Shown: positions 23,582 to 35,703 of the stretch, one piece after another
Layout: each line of letters starts with the position of its first letter
How positions within the stretch are numbered: position 1 is the first letter of the stretch
NCBI RefSeq assembly: GCF_918797505.1
Contig: NC_092793.1
Span: forward strand, 85,076,411-85,140,410
Reading direction: 5' to 3'
Length of the DNA: 64,000 nucleotides
Source: Bemisia tabaci
Lineage: Eukaryota > Arthropoda > Insecta > Hemiptera > Aleyrodidae
Notes under the pieces: generated by a model
The model's database searches: none
Seen by the model: only the letters and a program-made list of their open reading frames with translations
What the model was told of the DNA's origin: nothing
Program-made: the position numbers and the translations under genes

Positions 23582-24230
23582 CTGAAATCAATTTTAATCA
23601 ATCGTAAATCATTCTGATCAAGAGAAATTACATTCAATAAGTGTTATGAATATTTATACTATCAAGATATTTTTTTTTATTTTTGCCGCGTGAGTGTGCC
23701 TATCAGTTTGTATCATAAAAAATTAACTTCCTTTTTAATTCCTCTCTCCTCAACATCTAAAATTAGAACTACAAAGGATCGTCGTTTGGATCCAAGGATC
23801 CTAATAGCCAAAATACTAGTATCAAATAGGTACTCATCTAATGGATACCTTAGTTAATATATATTTTATACAGTATAAAATACTTGTAATCTAAATACAG
23901 TGTCTATTACATATCCATGGTGAAACTACCAGGATAGGTATCCGTTTGCTATGTCGTAGACTTCCTGACGTACTTTATAATTTAAGGGAAACTACTCAAA
24001 GTCAATCTTTGAAAACGTCTCCGTGAAGATTTCAAGAGATGATATTGATTTGTTCTCTTTCAAAAAAATAAAATGGGAGCGGAGATTTTTAAACTACCGT
24101 AAATGACATATGTGATCTGGTAGTTGTACTGTCGATATGTATCAAATACTTGCATGTAATTCCTATTTTTGCCATCAGGATTTGCTGCTGTCTTTTTTGC
24201 TCCAGAAATCACAAGTAAATGATTTTTACT
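23582..24230. other. upstream intron or promoter region of the cuticle gene
   Basis: This should contain intron 1 and possibly the short first exon. TATAAATA-like and TATAAAA-like strings occur on the minus strand at about 23650 and 23870, but no ATG followed by a phase-0 donor was found, so exon 1 is probably further away. Confidence 0.35.
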
Positions 24231-24231
24231 C

Positions 24232-24468
24232 CTATTTAGGTGCTTTTTCAAAGAGTTTCCACAACTCTATAAAGAAAGAGAGAATTTCCACCTTGGTTTT
24301 AAACATCCTGGGGTCATGATAGCTGCAATGAATCGCATTGGTATTCTCAATGTATTGTTCATCTAGCTCACTAAGAGGACGTATGTGGAAAAAATCATCG
24401 GAGGTTTGACCATCATGATGCTCGGGATAGCAATGGAAGGAGAGTCGTTCAAGAGGGGGAAGGTCCTT
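24232..24468 (-). CDS. hypothetical open frame
   Basis: ATG (MKDLPPLERL) followed by about 78 codons with balanced composition, and no recognised motif. An AG (AATCACAG) just upstream could be an acceptor. A second open frame in a different register continues to 24060, so it may be a decayed or spliced gene. No family is recognised and chance is possible. Confidence 0.25.
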   Translation of the reverse strand, partial: KDLPPLERLSFHCYPEHHDGQTSDDFFHIRPLSELDEQYIENTNAIHCSYHDPRMFKTKVEILSFFIELWKLFEKAPK

Positions 24469-24625
24469 CATCTTTTCAGATCTGTGATTATTTTTCACAC
24501 AAGCATATTAGAGATGCATATACTGCTTACTCATTAGTGTTCTTCTTTACTTACACTATATCCAAATTTGCTAAGGCTTTTATATGAAACCTATTTTTTA
24601 CCTATTTTATAGGTATGGTATTGAA

Positions 24626-25589
24626 TATCGTAATATGGGGTGAATGGGGACAGGCGGGTGAACTCGACAGGGACAATTTCGATTTACTTCCGTTCGTCAG
24701 TCATAACTCGGTAAGTTTGGCACCTACAGAACTCGTTTTTTTCCGAAAATGCATAGTTTGGCATCCTCTTTACTTAACCGGTGTAATCGGTGTTGTTTAG
24801 TGAAAACATAAAATGTCAACATAACCTCAAAACCAGACCTTGAAAAAAAGCGGTAAAACAAGCGTGATAACGTCCCATGCAAGTGGATCACGAATTAAAG
24901 AAAAGTTTTTCTTTTAGGTTATCACATTTTGACATCATTAGATACCCTGCTCATCACCAAAAATGATGAAATTTGCTCGATATTTAGGTGGTTTAAAAAA
25001 TATTTTTCTCCAAAAAACGAGCAGTCGGGAGTCTGAGTATCATAGATTCAGGCACTGGGGAGGGGCTTTCTTTGAAATTTTCCGCCTCTTATCACATACT
25101 TTGGAATACTTTTATGTACCTATTTCATATTCTGAGGCCTTTGAATGCTGCCCTGCTTTAATTGAGGAATTTATCTTTCAGAACTCACAATGATCAGGGC
25201 GTAAAGGACAATTGTCATCTGTTTGCTTCTTACTGTTTAATTTTTGTCAATTAAAGACATATTTTTCCAATTCAGATTCGAATTTCACTTTTCTTTAAAA
25301 CTCAGGTAGTGTCTCCATTCACTCTCCAGTTAACAGAATGGGAACAACGCTTTACTTACAATGAAATCTGCTGGTGTCCCGATTCACCCCAGTGGAGGCT
25401 GAATAGGGACAGTAGGTAAAACAACAAAATTAAATTAGTTAAAATTTTCGTATCATCAAAATTTTGGGGGAAAGTAAAGGTCTTACAAGGTCACATCTGC
25501 CTGTTAAAAAAAACCGAATTCTCGAAATCAGTAGGCCACAGTCGTGTATTTGTATAAAAAACCGTCCCCATTCACCCCATATTACGGTA
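24626..25589. mobile_element. dispersed TIR element, copy 1
   Basis: Terminal inverted repeats TATCGTAATATGGGGTGAAT and ATTCACCCCATATTACGGTA. The interior matches 50869-51845 in inverted orientation over nearly its full length (for example the block around GGTGATGAGCA and AAATATTTTT). It has no transposase frame and its superfamily is not recognised. Confidence 0.7.
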
Positions 25590-26161
25590 CCTAAAAAAAG
25601 GACATCAGGATATTTTAAAACGTTATTTATATACCTCTTTTCAGCTATTTAATATCTATTGTATTTAAAAGGTATTTTTACATATCTTGGTAGGTAATAT
25701 AAATCATATTTTGGCTTCTAGGGAGGGCGACTAGCCCGGTCGTCAGATAGCACCCCAATAATCTGGAAAGTGCCGGACGACCTCACAGTTACCGACAACG
25801 AATAGTATTTGTTTTATTTTGCGCTAATACTTCGTTAAATCATACAGGGTGTTCTAAAAGTCCCGCTCCCCCCCTCCTCTCTAAATTTTGAACGACTAGA
25901 GATAGAAAAAACCGGCGCTCCGCGCCGGTTTTTGGGGGGGGCTCCGCCCTCCAAAGCCTCCCAGGAGGCGCGTTTCGCGGGCGTCTTTTCAGGGTCGTCT
26001 GCACATCTAGTTTTTATTCTTTTCAAGTGTCCCGCGCATCCACCGCGGGAAGGAAGTGTATTTCCCGAAGTGGGATTTTTGTAGTCATAAAATCGTACGT
26101 CTGAAAGTCATTGTGTAATCGATAGTTTTTTTCCAGATATTTCCTTTCCTTGGGCCGCTGT
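25590..26161. other. non-coding interval with a transposon end and GC hairpins
   Basis: At 25846 TACAGGGTGTTCTAAAAGTC is the left end of the CAGGGTG family. The right end is not seen, so it is truncated. GC-rich hairpins follow at 25907-25968. Confidence 0.55.
25907..25968. repeat. GC-rich hairpin cluster
   Basis: A perfect hairpin at 25907-25933 (CCGGCGC, loop TCC, GCGCCGG, plus flanking A/T pairs), another at 25935-25952 (tip GCTCCGC) and CCTCC/GGAGG at about 25957-25968. Same tip pattern as the clusters at 4648 and 10918. Confidence 0.65.
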
Positions 26162-26476
26162 GCCACGAACAGTTCTTCCAAAAACTTTCTTCACCTGACC
26201 CACTGTGCGACGCGCAGTTTGTCCAAAATCTTCCTTCCCCTGAACCACTAAGCGACGAAAAGCTTGTTCAAAAACTTCTTCCCCGTGACCCACTGTGCGA
26301 CGAAAATTTTGTCCAAAAACTTCCTCCCCCTAACCCACTGTGCGACGAAAATTTTGTCCAAAAATTTCCTCTCCCTGACCCACTGTGCGACGAAAATTTT
26401 GTCCAAAAACTTCTTCCCCCTGACCCATTGTGCGACGATCAGCTTGTCCAAAAACTTTCTCCCCCGACCCACTGTG
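26162..26476. repeat. 45-bp minisatellite
   Basis: Seven units with exact 45-bp spacing, marked by GTGCGACGAAAA-type blocks at 26162, 26207, 26252, 26297, 26342, 26387 and 26432, with a partial unit at 26477. The period is a multiple of three, so a 15-residue peptide repeat is open on both strands. That alone is not evidence for a protein. Confidence 0.85.
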
Positions 26477-26726
26477 CGGCCCTGCTCCGGCCGGCTCCCC
26501 TCATGCCGCGCACCCCTCGCCCAAAACTTTCAAAGCCCCACCCCTCAAAATCTATTGCCTCAAATTTCAATTTTTTTCCGCAGAATAGTAGTTCTATTGA
26601 GTCTCTACTAAATGCAAAAAAATTGGTCAAAATATCTTTCAACGTAAGAAAGATATAACTACTCCAAAATCGAAAAATCTTAAAAAGGGATTTATATATA
26701 CATGAATTTGAATGGCATCTATTTTC

Positions 26727-26826
26727 GTGATCTACGACCCTTGATCGGTGCTCTTCACAAGGTCTCGGGTCTGGTTCCGACATCATGGGAGAATGCAATA
26801 GTGTATTTTCTTCGGAAAATACACTA
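26727..26826 (+). repeat. hairpin-ended repeat, copy B
   Basis: Matches copy A (2418-2520). The hairpin at 26800-26825 is perfect: AGTGTATTTTC, loop TTCG, GAAAATACACT. The following DNA (26836-26900) resembles the start of the palindrome at 13680, so the repeat lies at a junction. Confidence 0.55.
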
Positions 26827-26911
26827 AAAACGAAACTTTGGGAATGTTTCTATTTCAAAGAGGACCATCTTCCAGGGGTGTCAACATTTTTGCCCCTCCC
26901 TCAGGGGAGAC

Positions 26912-28304
26912 GGGGGCTACCGTGTACCTTATTTTTGAGTTTTGCGAAAATCAAGTTGCTCAACCCCTAAAAAATTTCTACGTAGTTTCTAAATGAACCC
27001 CCTAAAAGGAAAAACATTTTAAAAAATATTTTAACCCGTGTCTCAACGGGCCTAAATCCAAAATTCGAAAATTTTGGCAAGCAAAAGATCAACTCTGAAG
27101 AAAAATCGCAAATTACGGTCTTTTGGGTGGAAATTTCGTCGGTTTTGGCGTATCCTGAAGCGTTAGGTCACAAACGGCCCAATGACAGTGTGAGGCTATG
27201 AGCCGGCGCGGCGGGGCGCGCCGCGCTGATCGCACGCAGGGCTGCGCATCGCAGCATTGCACAGGTACAGACGACAGGACGGCGGGGTGGAAAGGGGATA
27301 TCCGGTGGAAAAGCAAGTAACATTTTAAGCAGCTTACCAAGTCATCACCCATCCGCTTCAAAATACTCGCCAGCTTGTGTGTCACTGTGTATCACAGGGA
27401 TTCTATATTTTTCATTTTTCATTCCATATGGGAATTACTAGATCAGAGGTTCTCCATGCACTGTCATTCACATTCATGAGCAAACATTTCACATGATAGA
27501 AAAACACTCGGAGCACTTCCTGAATTTGGGGCAATTTTCTTTCATCAAATTTTTCTTCAACTTTTCCAATTACATTTACATTAACCGCATTTGATCGCGT
27601 AAAGAGCTTACTATTCGACAACATCGCACATATCTTTTTAATTACTCAAATACCTACCAGTGGTTTCCGGTGAGTAAGAATTTTCTGTTTTGATGATCAA
27701 CAGGTATGTTGACAATAGCAGCTTTTATTTCCCGGAGATTTTCAGGGCTGTTCTGTAGTTACCTAAGGCAAATTTTCCTCACTTACGCTCCTAATTGTAC
27801 AAACTATTCGTCACTCCTTTCATCGCTTCCTTGTATGGCTCATATTTCCTCATCCATATTAAAAAAGTATAATGCATTTTCATTATGGATAGAAAATGTG
27901 GATGCTTCTCCACCTGATATTCCCCTCCCACCCCGCCGTCCGGTCCCTTCGTCTGTGCCGGTGCAATGCTACGATGCGCAGCCCTGCGCGCGCGCTCAGC
28001 GGCCGGCCGGCCCATAGCCTCACGTCGTCATTGGGCCGTTTGTGACCATCGCTTCAAGATACGCCAAAACCGACGGAGTTTCCACCCTGAGTCCCGTAAT
28101 TTGCGATTTTCTCTCAGAATTGATGTATCGCTTTCCAAAAAATGTTCGACTTTTGGATTTAGGCCGGTTAGGCCCTTTGAGGCACGGGTTAAATTTTTTT
28201 CCTTTTAGGGGGTTCATTTAGAGACTACATACTAGAAACTTTTTAGGGGTTGAGCAACTTGATTTTCGCTAAGCTCAAAAACGAGGCACCCCCCCCCCCC
28301 CCCA
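26912..28304. mobile_element. fold-back element with 400-bp arms
   Basis: Arms 26912-27312 and 27904-28304 are diverged reverse complements sharing a CpG-rich block near the inner ends. The spacer (27313-27903) contains a mariner fragment and short open frames without recognised motifs. Confidence 0.7.
27319..27376 (-). pseudogene. mariner transposase fragment
   Basis: 58 bp matching the C-terminal codons and 3' flank of the mariner copy at 3089-3150, abutting the inner edge of a fold-back arm. It is too short for function and probably filler captured during rearrangement. Confidence 0.7.
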
Positions 28305-28741
28305 GCAAAAGGCGTCACGCTATCGATGAGGACTCTTATGGGGGGACAGGGGCTCACAAGGACTCACTATGCCAAAAATTAGCTTGTTATTAATTTTTTC
28401 TCTTAACATTGGTATAATTCCTGGACTCATCAATAGAAATGATGTCCCTGAACATATCTATGCTAAAAAGTATGATAAATTATGACTTTATTTAATAACA
28501 TGAGACTTTAAAAGCCGAAAATTTCCGGTCGGTTACGCGTCGCCAACCCCGATTTTGAAGCAGAAGAGCAACTTGCGCTAGTAAATCAGTACTGATCATG
28601 GATTCTTTGGCAATATTTACCGAAAGGAGATTCTAATGTTCAAGAAAATTGCCATGTTAAAGTGAAATGTTTATTTTTAAGCAAGAAAAGTCATTAGAAT
28701 GAATGTTGGCACATTTGGCAACGTTGGTATTTTTGCAGTTG
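28305..28741. other. non-coding interval
   Basis: A C tract precedes AT-rich DNA. No gene recognised. Confidence 0.35.
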
Positions 28742-28743
28742 TA

Positions 28744-29701
28744 CGAGGGGTATTCGTAAATTAAGTTAATATTTGTCATATCTTCTAAACTAATAAAGAT
28801 AATTTAAATCTGTAAAAAGTTTGTGAATTGTCATACTCTCAGCTTTTTAAAAAGCTTCAGTTTTCTAAATTTGGTCTTTTGAGTGCCGAGTGACATCAGT
28901 TTTCCCACACCCGTCTCTCACCACCGCGTGTCCAAAATTGACGCGCGTCTTTAGGGGTGCTCGATGAGTGTTACTCATTTATTTCTTAGAAAGAAGCACA
29001 AATATTGATGCAAACAGAAACTGTGATTTCATTAAAGGCTGAAATCAGCATTCAAAAGAAAATACCTTGGCTTTTTGTCTCGTCAAGTGATGCTGCTTCA
29101 TGACAATGCTAGGCCCCATACAGCTCATGTGGCGAATCAGTTGTTGACCTCCTTAAAATGAGACCTTTCCCACATCCTTCTTATTCTCAGGATCTCACCC
29201 CACGTGATTTTTCACTTATTACCTGAACTAGAGAAGAGTTTTGGCGAAAAAAGTTCCGTGGACGACGATGAGGTGAAAGAAGTTGTACAAAAGTGATTGC
29301 ACAAACGAAATCGCCAGTTTTACGGTGATGGAATGAAGAAGCTCTTGTCATGGTATGTAAAATGTGTTTAACGATATGGGGATTACGTGGAAAAGTAAAG
29401 CCAGATCTTCACAAACATGGAAATTTTAAATTTTAAACAAAAAATTCCATTTTGACAATTTGCAGGATGAAGCCGCATGCTAACCGTCCAGTGACCCCCC
29501 CGTCAATTTTGGACACGCGGTGGTGAGAGACGGGTGTGGGAAAACTGATGTCACTCGGCACTCAAAGGACCAAATTTAAAAAAACTGAATCTTTCTAGAA
29601 AGGTGAGAGTATGAGAATTCATAAACTTTTTACAGATTTAAATTATCTTCATTAATTTAGAAGATATGACAAATATTAACTTACTTTACGAATACCCCTC
29701 G
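28744..29701. mobile_element. mariner-like element with about 215-bp TIRs
   Basis: Ends CGAGGGGTATTCG and CGAATACCCCTCG, with TA at both sides (28742-28743, 29702-29703). The arms match over about 215 bp. The interior is a decayed plus-strand transposase. Its terminus differs from the mariner at 2795, so it is a separate family. Confidence 0.8.
29070..29400 (+). pseudogene. decayed mariner transposase
   Basis: The plus-strand frame shows LLHDNARPHTA, the second catalytic Asp region of mariner, followed by a degenerate stretch with several stops. A DYVEK-like C-terminus (about 29380) follows the usual mariner order. Both the N-terminus and an intact third Asp motif are missing. Confidence 0.7.
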
Positions 29702-30308
29702 TATTAAGTAAGTGTGCAGTGTTTTCTCGCCAGATGAAAGCAGGAGTTTCAAAACTGTCATTGAAGTGATTGCTGAAGTCGTCTCGACCGAAACATTACA
29801 AATAAGTTGGCTGTTTCTACACTGAAAACTTTAATTTTTATGTAAACCAGTAATTTTTAGGTCTCTAGCACTAGTTACACACTACATAAAATCCTTAATT
29901 TAATATTATTTAACTAATAGGAAGTCTTCAAAGTTTAGAAAACTTTTAAGGCAGCATTAATTCCACCTAACATCTCAAGAATTGCCTGGTTTTATCTTTT
30001 ATTTCACATTTTCAAGTGTCGGTTATGCTGTGTCGCTTACGTAACTGACACAATATGGCAGTGCCGCCATGTTTGCATGGACCTCCAGCAGTCCCGCGGG
30101 AAGAGCTGATACCTGTGATTCAATGGCTTGCTTGTCAATCCCTATAACTTTGTACAGAATTAAAATAGTTCGTGCCAAAGCTGGAAAAAGGAAGTTTAAT
30201 ACTTTAAAATGAAGTAATGAAATTTGCTTAAAATTGGTGCGCTATTATTTTTACGGTGTTGCACATTTTGGCTATTCCTGCTATGGCAAAATCAACCGCA
30301 AATAGTTT
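29702..30308. other. non-coding interval
   Basis: No gene recognised. A GAAGTCGTCTCGACCGAAAC motif near 29774 resembles the retroelement core at 336. Confidence 0.35.
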
Positions 30309-31798
30309 TTGAGTATAAGGGGAGGGGGAGGGGGCAAAGTTGTTAAATCGCCATCATTCTGACAGAATGTTTACAGCAAAAACGACCGGAAAAATGGACG
30401 GAAAAGTTACACCTTTGATTAGTTTTGGCTGTAAATGTTTTTATTGGACTCCCATGCACATAACTGATTGTGAGTTCAGTTTCAAAAATTTCGGCCGCCC
30501 AGTGGTCCAAAATGGGGGAAATCGTGGACAAATCAGGATTCTTCGTCAAACCTTTTGAAAATGGAGGTAAAATTGTTGGTCTCCTGCAGCGTTCATGGCT
30601 AACAATGTTGGTTCTCAATGCATAGAATGAGTCAGTTAAGCTCGGGAGGAATTTGCCTGCAAATAGTCGGATCTTTCAGTTTTCGGTACGAGAAGAACGA
30701 TGCGCATGTTAAAATTTCACGAAAAATTGTCTCCACGGAGATATAACGCTTCCTTTTTAGAGGTCCTCGAAAACGTGTTTGAACCGACCGCCGTGAATCT
30801 CCGCGTCATAGACGGGATGATGGCGGCGACGAAACCAACCTGCCTACTACCGCCACGCCGCCGTTGTTGACATCACGATTTCTCGTTTGAGGTTAAGCAA
30901 GTTCTGTGTGAATGTTTCATATCCTACATACACCTGTATCGCATTCTGATTGAAAAGCTTAGAGAATTAAGAGCAATGGATATGAATCACAAACAAAGTA
31001 ACCGGCATAACCTCCAATTGACCAACAAAAACATACCTACCGCCGTGCTACCGCCAACGCGTCGCCGCCGTGTATTCTTCCACTACGCATTCCGCCGCCA
31101 TATTGATGTACGTGTGCGTGTACGCCATACGTGTACATGCGGAACCTACGAGCGCGCAGTTCAAACGCCGTTTTAGGCCACCCTAATTTTTGGCACTTTC
31201 GAATAAACTTTTCTCCCGTTTGCAGTCATCAAAAAAATTTAGGAAAAAAACTGTAAGCTTCGGTCACTTACTAATTTCGAATGACACAATAAAAAAAAAA
31301 TGACTTAATTGACTCATTGTGTTCAGCTTTCGGACAGTGGTCCAAAATGGGGGAATTAGTGGACAAATTAAGATCCTCTGTCAAGCTTTTTTAAAATGAA
31401 GTAAAACTGTTGGTCCCTTGCAGAGTTCAGATTCTGGATGGATTCATTCATTCAATTTTTTCAAATTATTATTGTATGCCATAGACGTTATCATTCACAT
31501 AACTTTGTTATAGATTAGATTTTGTAAAATTATTTATTTTTGCATTGCATATGGGTTAGCTTCTTCACCACGTCACGGTACGAATCTTTGAAGAAGTTTT
31601 ATGTTCATTTTATAGCATTTCTATTCTTTTTTTCTTCCTTTTTTTTAAAGTTTTTTTCTTTCTTTTTTTTTGTCTCCGGGTTTTGTAATTTTTTTTTGGC
31701 TTTGTTTAATTTTTTTAATTTTTCTTCCATTTTTTTCTTATTTTTCTTAATTTCTGAAAGTCTGCATATTTGATTTCTGAATCTTTTGCCGCAATCAC

Positions 31799-32000
31799 AC
31801 GCTGAATGTGGGAGCTAAATGTGGCTTGAATGTGGAAGTCATCGGGCCGATCCATCGGACTAATGTTGGATTTGTCTGAAGTATTCGAGTAAATTTGATA
31901 CACATCTGGATGAAAATAACTCGAATTTGCTAAATTTCAGCCGTTGGGCGATGACTGTTGACTTCCACATTCAGCTGCTAAATTCAGCGTGTGATTGCGG
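31799..32000. mobile_element. small MITE
   Basis: 202 bp with ends CCGCAATCACACGCTGAAT and ATTCAGCGTGTGATTGCGG. The target duplication is not clear. No coding capacity. Confidence 0.6.
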
Positions 32001-32393
32001 AAATTGTCAACATTTGTGATAGTAAATCTTTGATAAAAAAAATCCCATCAACCTACTTTTATTGCCTTTATTAGCTACCAACCTATTTTGAATTTACACC
32101 TTGTAAATCTAGCGAAAAACCTCATAGTTTTATGTTATTTTTCACAAATTTTGACGGAGGATATTACTTCGTCCATAATTTTCCCCATTTTGGACCACTG
32201 AGCGATAAAAATGTGTAAACCTGAAAACAATTTTAAGCATTAAGGACCGATAAGAACATTGTTTGCCATGAACTCTGCAGGAGACCAACATTTTTACTTC
32301 CATGTTTTAAGGTAATAGACAAAGAATCCTGATTTTTCTACGATTTCCCCCATTGTGGACCACTGTGCGGTGAAAATTTTTGAAACTGAACAC

Positions 32394-32661
32394 AGATATA
32401 TCGACGGTGTAAGTCGGCAATCACATAACTCGTTTGCGGTGTCTGAAAATCTCCACCTCTGTGTTATTTTTTTAGAAGAGAACAAATTGACACGATTCCT
32501 TGAAGTTTTTTCAGAAATTTCGTCGCATAGAGAAGAAAAATCACCGGAGTTTTAAAGAATAGCCGTTGAGTAGTTTTCCGTTTAAAAAATAAAGTATGGT
32601 AGGAAGTCTGCGACGTCGCAAATCGAGTTATGTGATTGCCGACTTACACCGCCGATATGCT
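32394..32661. mobile_element. small palindrome nested in a fold-back arm
   Basis: Arms of about 40 bp (TAAGTCGGCAATCACATAAC and its complement; 32394-32432, 32622-32661) interrupt the homology between the arms of the surrounding element, so this is a later insertion. Confidence 0.55.
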
Positions 32662-32818
32662 CGGGGGACCGATAAGAACATTTACATCAGCCAAAACCCA
32701 TCAAATGTGCAACTGTTTCGTCCATCATACCTGTCGTTTTTGCTGTAAAAACGCTGGCAAGAATGGCGGCGATTTGGCAACTTTGTCCCCCCCCCTTTAC
32801 CTACTTAAAAAACGTTCG

Positions 32819-33067
32819 TATACTCACGCTAAAATTTAACCAGAGTTTTAGGGTATCACAATAGTATCGTTTGGGTCCTGTTATAGAGAAATCCGCGCGG
32901 TCTAAAGTAGTGCCAAAAAACGGTCGTTTTTAGGGTCGCGCTTCAAATTTCAAAAAACCATTTTTCAGAGGGGAGGATTTATTCGAGAATAAACCCCCAA
33001 GACAAAACATCTTTGTCTTGAAATACGTTAAAAAAACACTCTTTTTCAAACTTTAAACACAATTTTC
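32819..33067. other. non-coding interval
   Basis: Nothing recognised. Confidence 0.3.
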
Positions 33068-33656
33068 TAGAACTTAAGGTTTATCTACAGCTGCGTGAAG
33101 TAAGAAATTTCTCCGCGCAGGGGGCGCCACCGCTGTGTTTTGATTTTTTGGTCCACGCTATTAGAGTCCGTACAGCCCCCAGTAAGTTCTTGAGCTTTTA
33201 TGAAAGTTAGGGGAACTTCTGTTTAAATCGAAGAGTCATAAGTTCTAGCCATAACATTCTTCTTCCTATTAACACTAAAAACGACGTAAAAAGAAACTTC
33301 TGAAGCTCTGAAATTTGATCCCAGAAAAAAGTAGGGTTAAGCATGATGGCCTTGATGCAACCAATCGCGATGGATCGCTCTCAGTGGTTGCAGATATCTC
33401 TCTCCCACCATGAGCTGTCTCTCTCGCACTTACAGATATCCCGTAAGAGAAACTGGGATCAAATTGTAGCTTTTATTATTAAACTTTCAAAGCTCGCGTT
33501 TGTTTCTAAGGATTCCAGACGTATGCTGCTAGAACTTATGAGTCTTAGAATTTAAGATATCTATTGTGATATTTAAATAATCACTGATTTCGGAGTCGGA
33601 TTTTAGCAGCGCGACGTGGTGGATTTTTTCAGAACTACAGCTGAAGATTAACCTTA
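33068..33656. mobile_element. diverged fold-back element
   Basis: Inverted matches link 33070-33330 with 33430-33656, e.g. AGTCATAAGTTCTAGC with GCTAGAACTTATGAGT. The arms are more diverged than in the other palindromes, so it is older. Confidence 0.5.
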
Positions 33657-33699
33657 AAAATTAGACAGCTGCCACTAGGTACGGTCTCAAATGTCTGTT

Positions 33700-34060
33700 C
33701 TCCCGCGGAGAGAACTCTCTCGAGTACTCGTGCTTCACGGTCAAAAGGCTAAACTATCCCAGTTAGCAAGACTGGAAACCAACCCGCATCCTGCGCGTGT
33801 CGCGGAGAAAAATCAGGTTTCTCCGACGCGCGCGGGAGAGAGACTCTACCTTTTCGTAGTTCCGCGAATTTAGCCGGTTGGAGAGTGTGTCCAGCACGCC
33901 TCCCGAGACCGCTCCCACGGGCAACCAAGAGAGGCCGCGGAGAGACATCGCTGGCGCGGGTTTAGCCGGGTTCCTCTCAGGGCCCAGTGGAATCTCGGTC
34001 GGACCCGTGCAATCTTAATGTTTTCCCAAGAAATGCACGGGAAAAATCCGTTCATTTACT
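33700..34060 (-). repeat. GC-rich dispersed repeat, copy 1
   Basis: Matches 62015-62320 in inverted orientation, sharing GACCGCTCCC, CCTCCCGAGACC and GCACGGGAAAAATCCGTTCA. Both copies keep an open frame of about 60 codons (33763-33948 minus here) whose products agree at about 34 of 47 aligned residues (VGAVSGGV, DTLSN, TRRMRVG). It may be coding or simply a conserved repeat. Confidence 0.6.
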
Positions 34061-34084
34061 TTTCTTTGTAGTTAATTCTTCATT

Positions 34085-34345
34085 TCAGACTTTTTTAAAT
34101 TAGGAAGCAGCTAGTGTTGGATGTAAGAGGTCTCCAAGTTAGTGCGGGTATTTACATTATTTTTTTTCCAGGCCTCTTCCATGCCACTACACTCCTTCTC
34201 CCTTATTGAATAAAGATTTTTTAGAAAAGGAAAGAACGAATTTTTCTCGAGCATTCCTTGTGAGGAAACCATGATTATTAAAAAAGATGTTGTCTTCTAT
34301 GCAAGTAGCCGCTTTGAAAACTTGCTCATCCCTAAAGTGTCTACT
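34085..34345 (-). repeat. fragment of a dispersed repeat
   Basis: Reverse complement of 58520-58740, also related to 63830-64000 (blocks ATTAGATTAGGGAGA and GGAATGCTC). A third, truncated member of the family that hosts the palindrome at 57512. Confidence 0.65.
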
Positions 34346-34432
34346 TACTCAATTTTGTGCTCGCTTAACATTAAGTTCAAAATAGTATTTTCCAACCTGC
34401 AAATGCTCAAGTCCAATTTTACCATATAACAG

Positions 34433-34508
34433 GAAAGAAATTTTATATTTGGAAAAAAAGAAAAAAGAACTTCAAAATGCTTCACAGAAGGCGAAACTAC
34501 AAAAGCAG
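34433..34508 (+). other. possible exon, unidentified
   Basis: 76 bp between ATATAACAG and GTACCT, open in one frame for 25 codons rich in Lys/Glu/Gln (EKKKKELQNASQKAKLQKQ), coiled-coil-like. There is no neighbouring exon to anchor it, and low complexity makes chance likely. Confidence 0.2.
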
Positions 34509-34723
34509 GTACCTATCTTGATTTGAGTGATTCAAAAGTTCCATTGCTTACTTGGTTTTTTGTTTATAAGATAGGTACACTATCGTACCAAGATTTGTGG
34601 TTAAAAAAACTTAGAAGAATATTAATTCTGGGAGAGGGAGAGGGCAGAAAAAACGAGGCATTTTCTGCAGCCGGGCTCGTCATGTCACAAATGTATGTAC
34701 CACTACTTGTTCCTCTGCATGTA

Positions 34724-35701
34724 CAGGGTGTCCGGAAGTTAACGTAGGTACTTGACTTTCAGGATCGATTTTTCGGCTCTAAATATGTTTTCTTTTTTAC
34801 TCTATACACATGTCCCCGAAAACGCGCGCTTCATAAGTGAGCTACGCGCTTCCAAAGTTGCCCTTTTTTCCTTTCAAATACAGCTGTAACTCCTCGTTAT
34901 TTAGTTGTAAGTGGCTGAAACTGTGTGCAGGGGGGTATTTTATAGTGGACCGTTCATTTTTGTGTTTTCAAGAAAGTATGTCTTCGGAAAATGACGTTAC
35001 AAGCGTCCCTGAATTTAAGAATAAAAATTGCGATAACTTTTTTGGTAGATGATACTTGGTAAAACGAATTACGGCACGTGATAAGCGCAAAAAATCATGG
35101 ACACTAAGTATTGGTATTGTACAAAATTTTCCCGAAACGCGTTATTTCGACGCAAGAGAGCTTTGAAAAAGTTCCAGATTTTCGAAGCTGGGTACACAAT
35201 ATCTACTGCAAGGATTGTGAGAAAATTGCCTGAGGAGCAAGGGGCTTCGAAAATCTCGAAGCTATCGCGACGGCTCTTCCTCTCTCCTTGCTCTGTTGCG
35301 TTGAAATGACGCGTTTCTGGAGAATTTTGTAAAATACCTAGTGTCCATGATTTTTTGCGCTCTTTCGCGTGCCGTAACTAGTTTTTCCAAATATCAGCTA
35401 CCAAAAAAGTTATCGCAATTTTAAAATTCGGGGACGCTTGTAACGTCATTTTCCGAAGATGTTGGTACGTCCTTGAAAACCCAAAAAATGAACATTTCGC
35501 TAAAAATACCGCTCTGCACCAAGTCTCAGCAACTAAATAATGAGGAGTTACATCGACTTGAAAGAAAAAAAATGGCAACTTTGGAAGCACAAAGCTCACT
35601 TATGAAGCGTTTTAGGGCATACGTGTCTAGGGAAAAAAAGTCGTATTTTGAGCCGAAAAATCGATCCTGAAAGTTAAGTGCGTCAACTTCCGGACGCCCT
35701 G
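34724..35701. mobile_element. palindromic CAGGGTG-ended element, copy 2
   Basis: Ends CAGGGTGTCCGGAAGTT and AACTTCCGGACGCCCTG with TA at both sides (34722-34723, 35702-35703). The arms are reverse complements almost to the centre (about 35220). No coding capacity. Confidence 0.8.
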
Positions 35702-35703
35702 TA

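Larger units (their letters stand above)
30309..32818. mobile_element. composite fold-back element
   Basis: The left arm (30309-30640) matches the reverse complement of 32660-32818 joined to 32170-32394; the right arm is interrupted by a small palindrome (32394-32661). A third, direct copy of part of the arm is at 31334-31430. GTGGTCCAAAATGGGGGAA is a conserved block in all three. The spacer also contains GCC-rich DNA (30780-31170) and a MITE. Confidence 0.65.

Noticed and set aside
26162..26476. CRISPR array
   Set aside because: Units are contiguous 45-bp repeats without unique spacers, and the context is eukaryotic.
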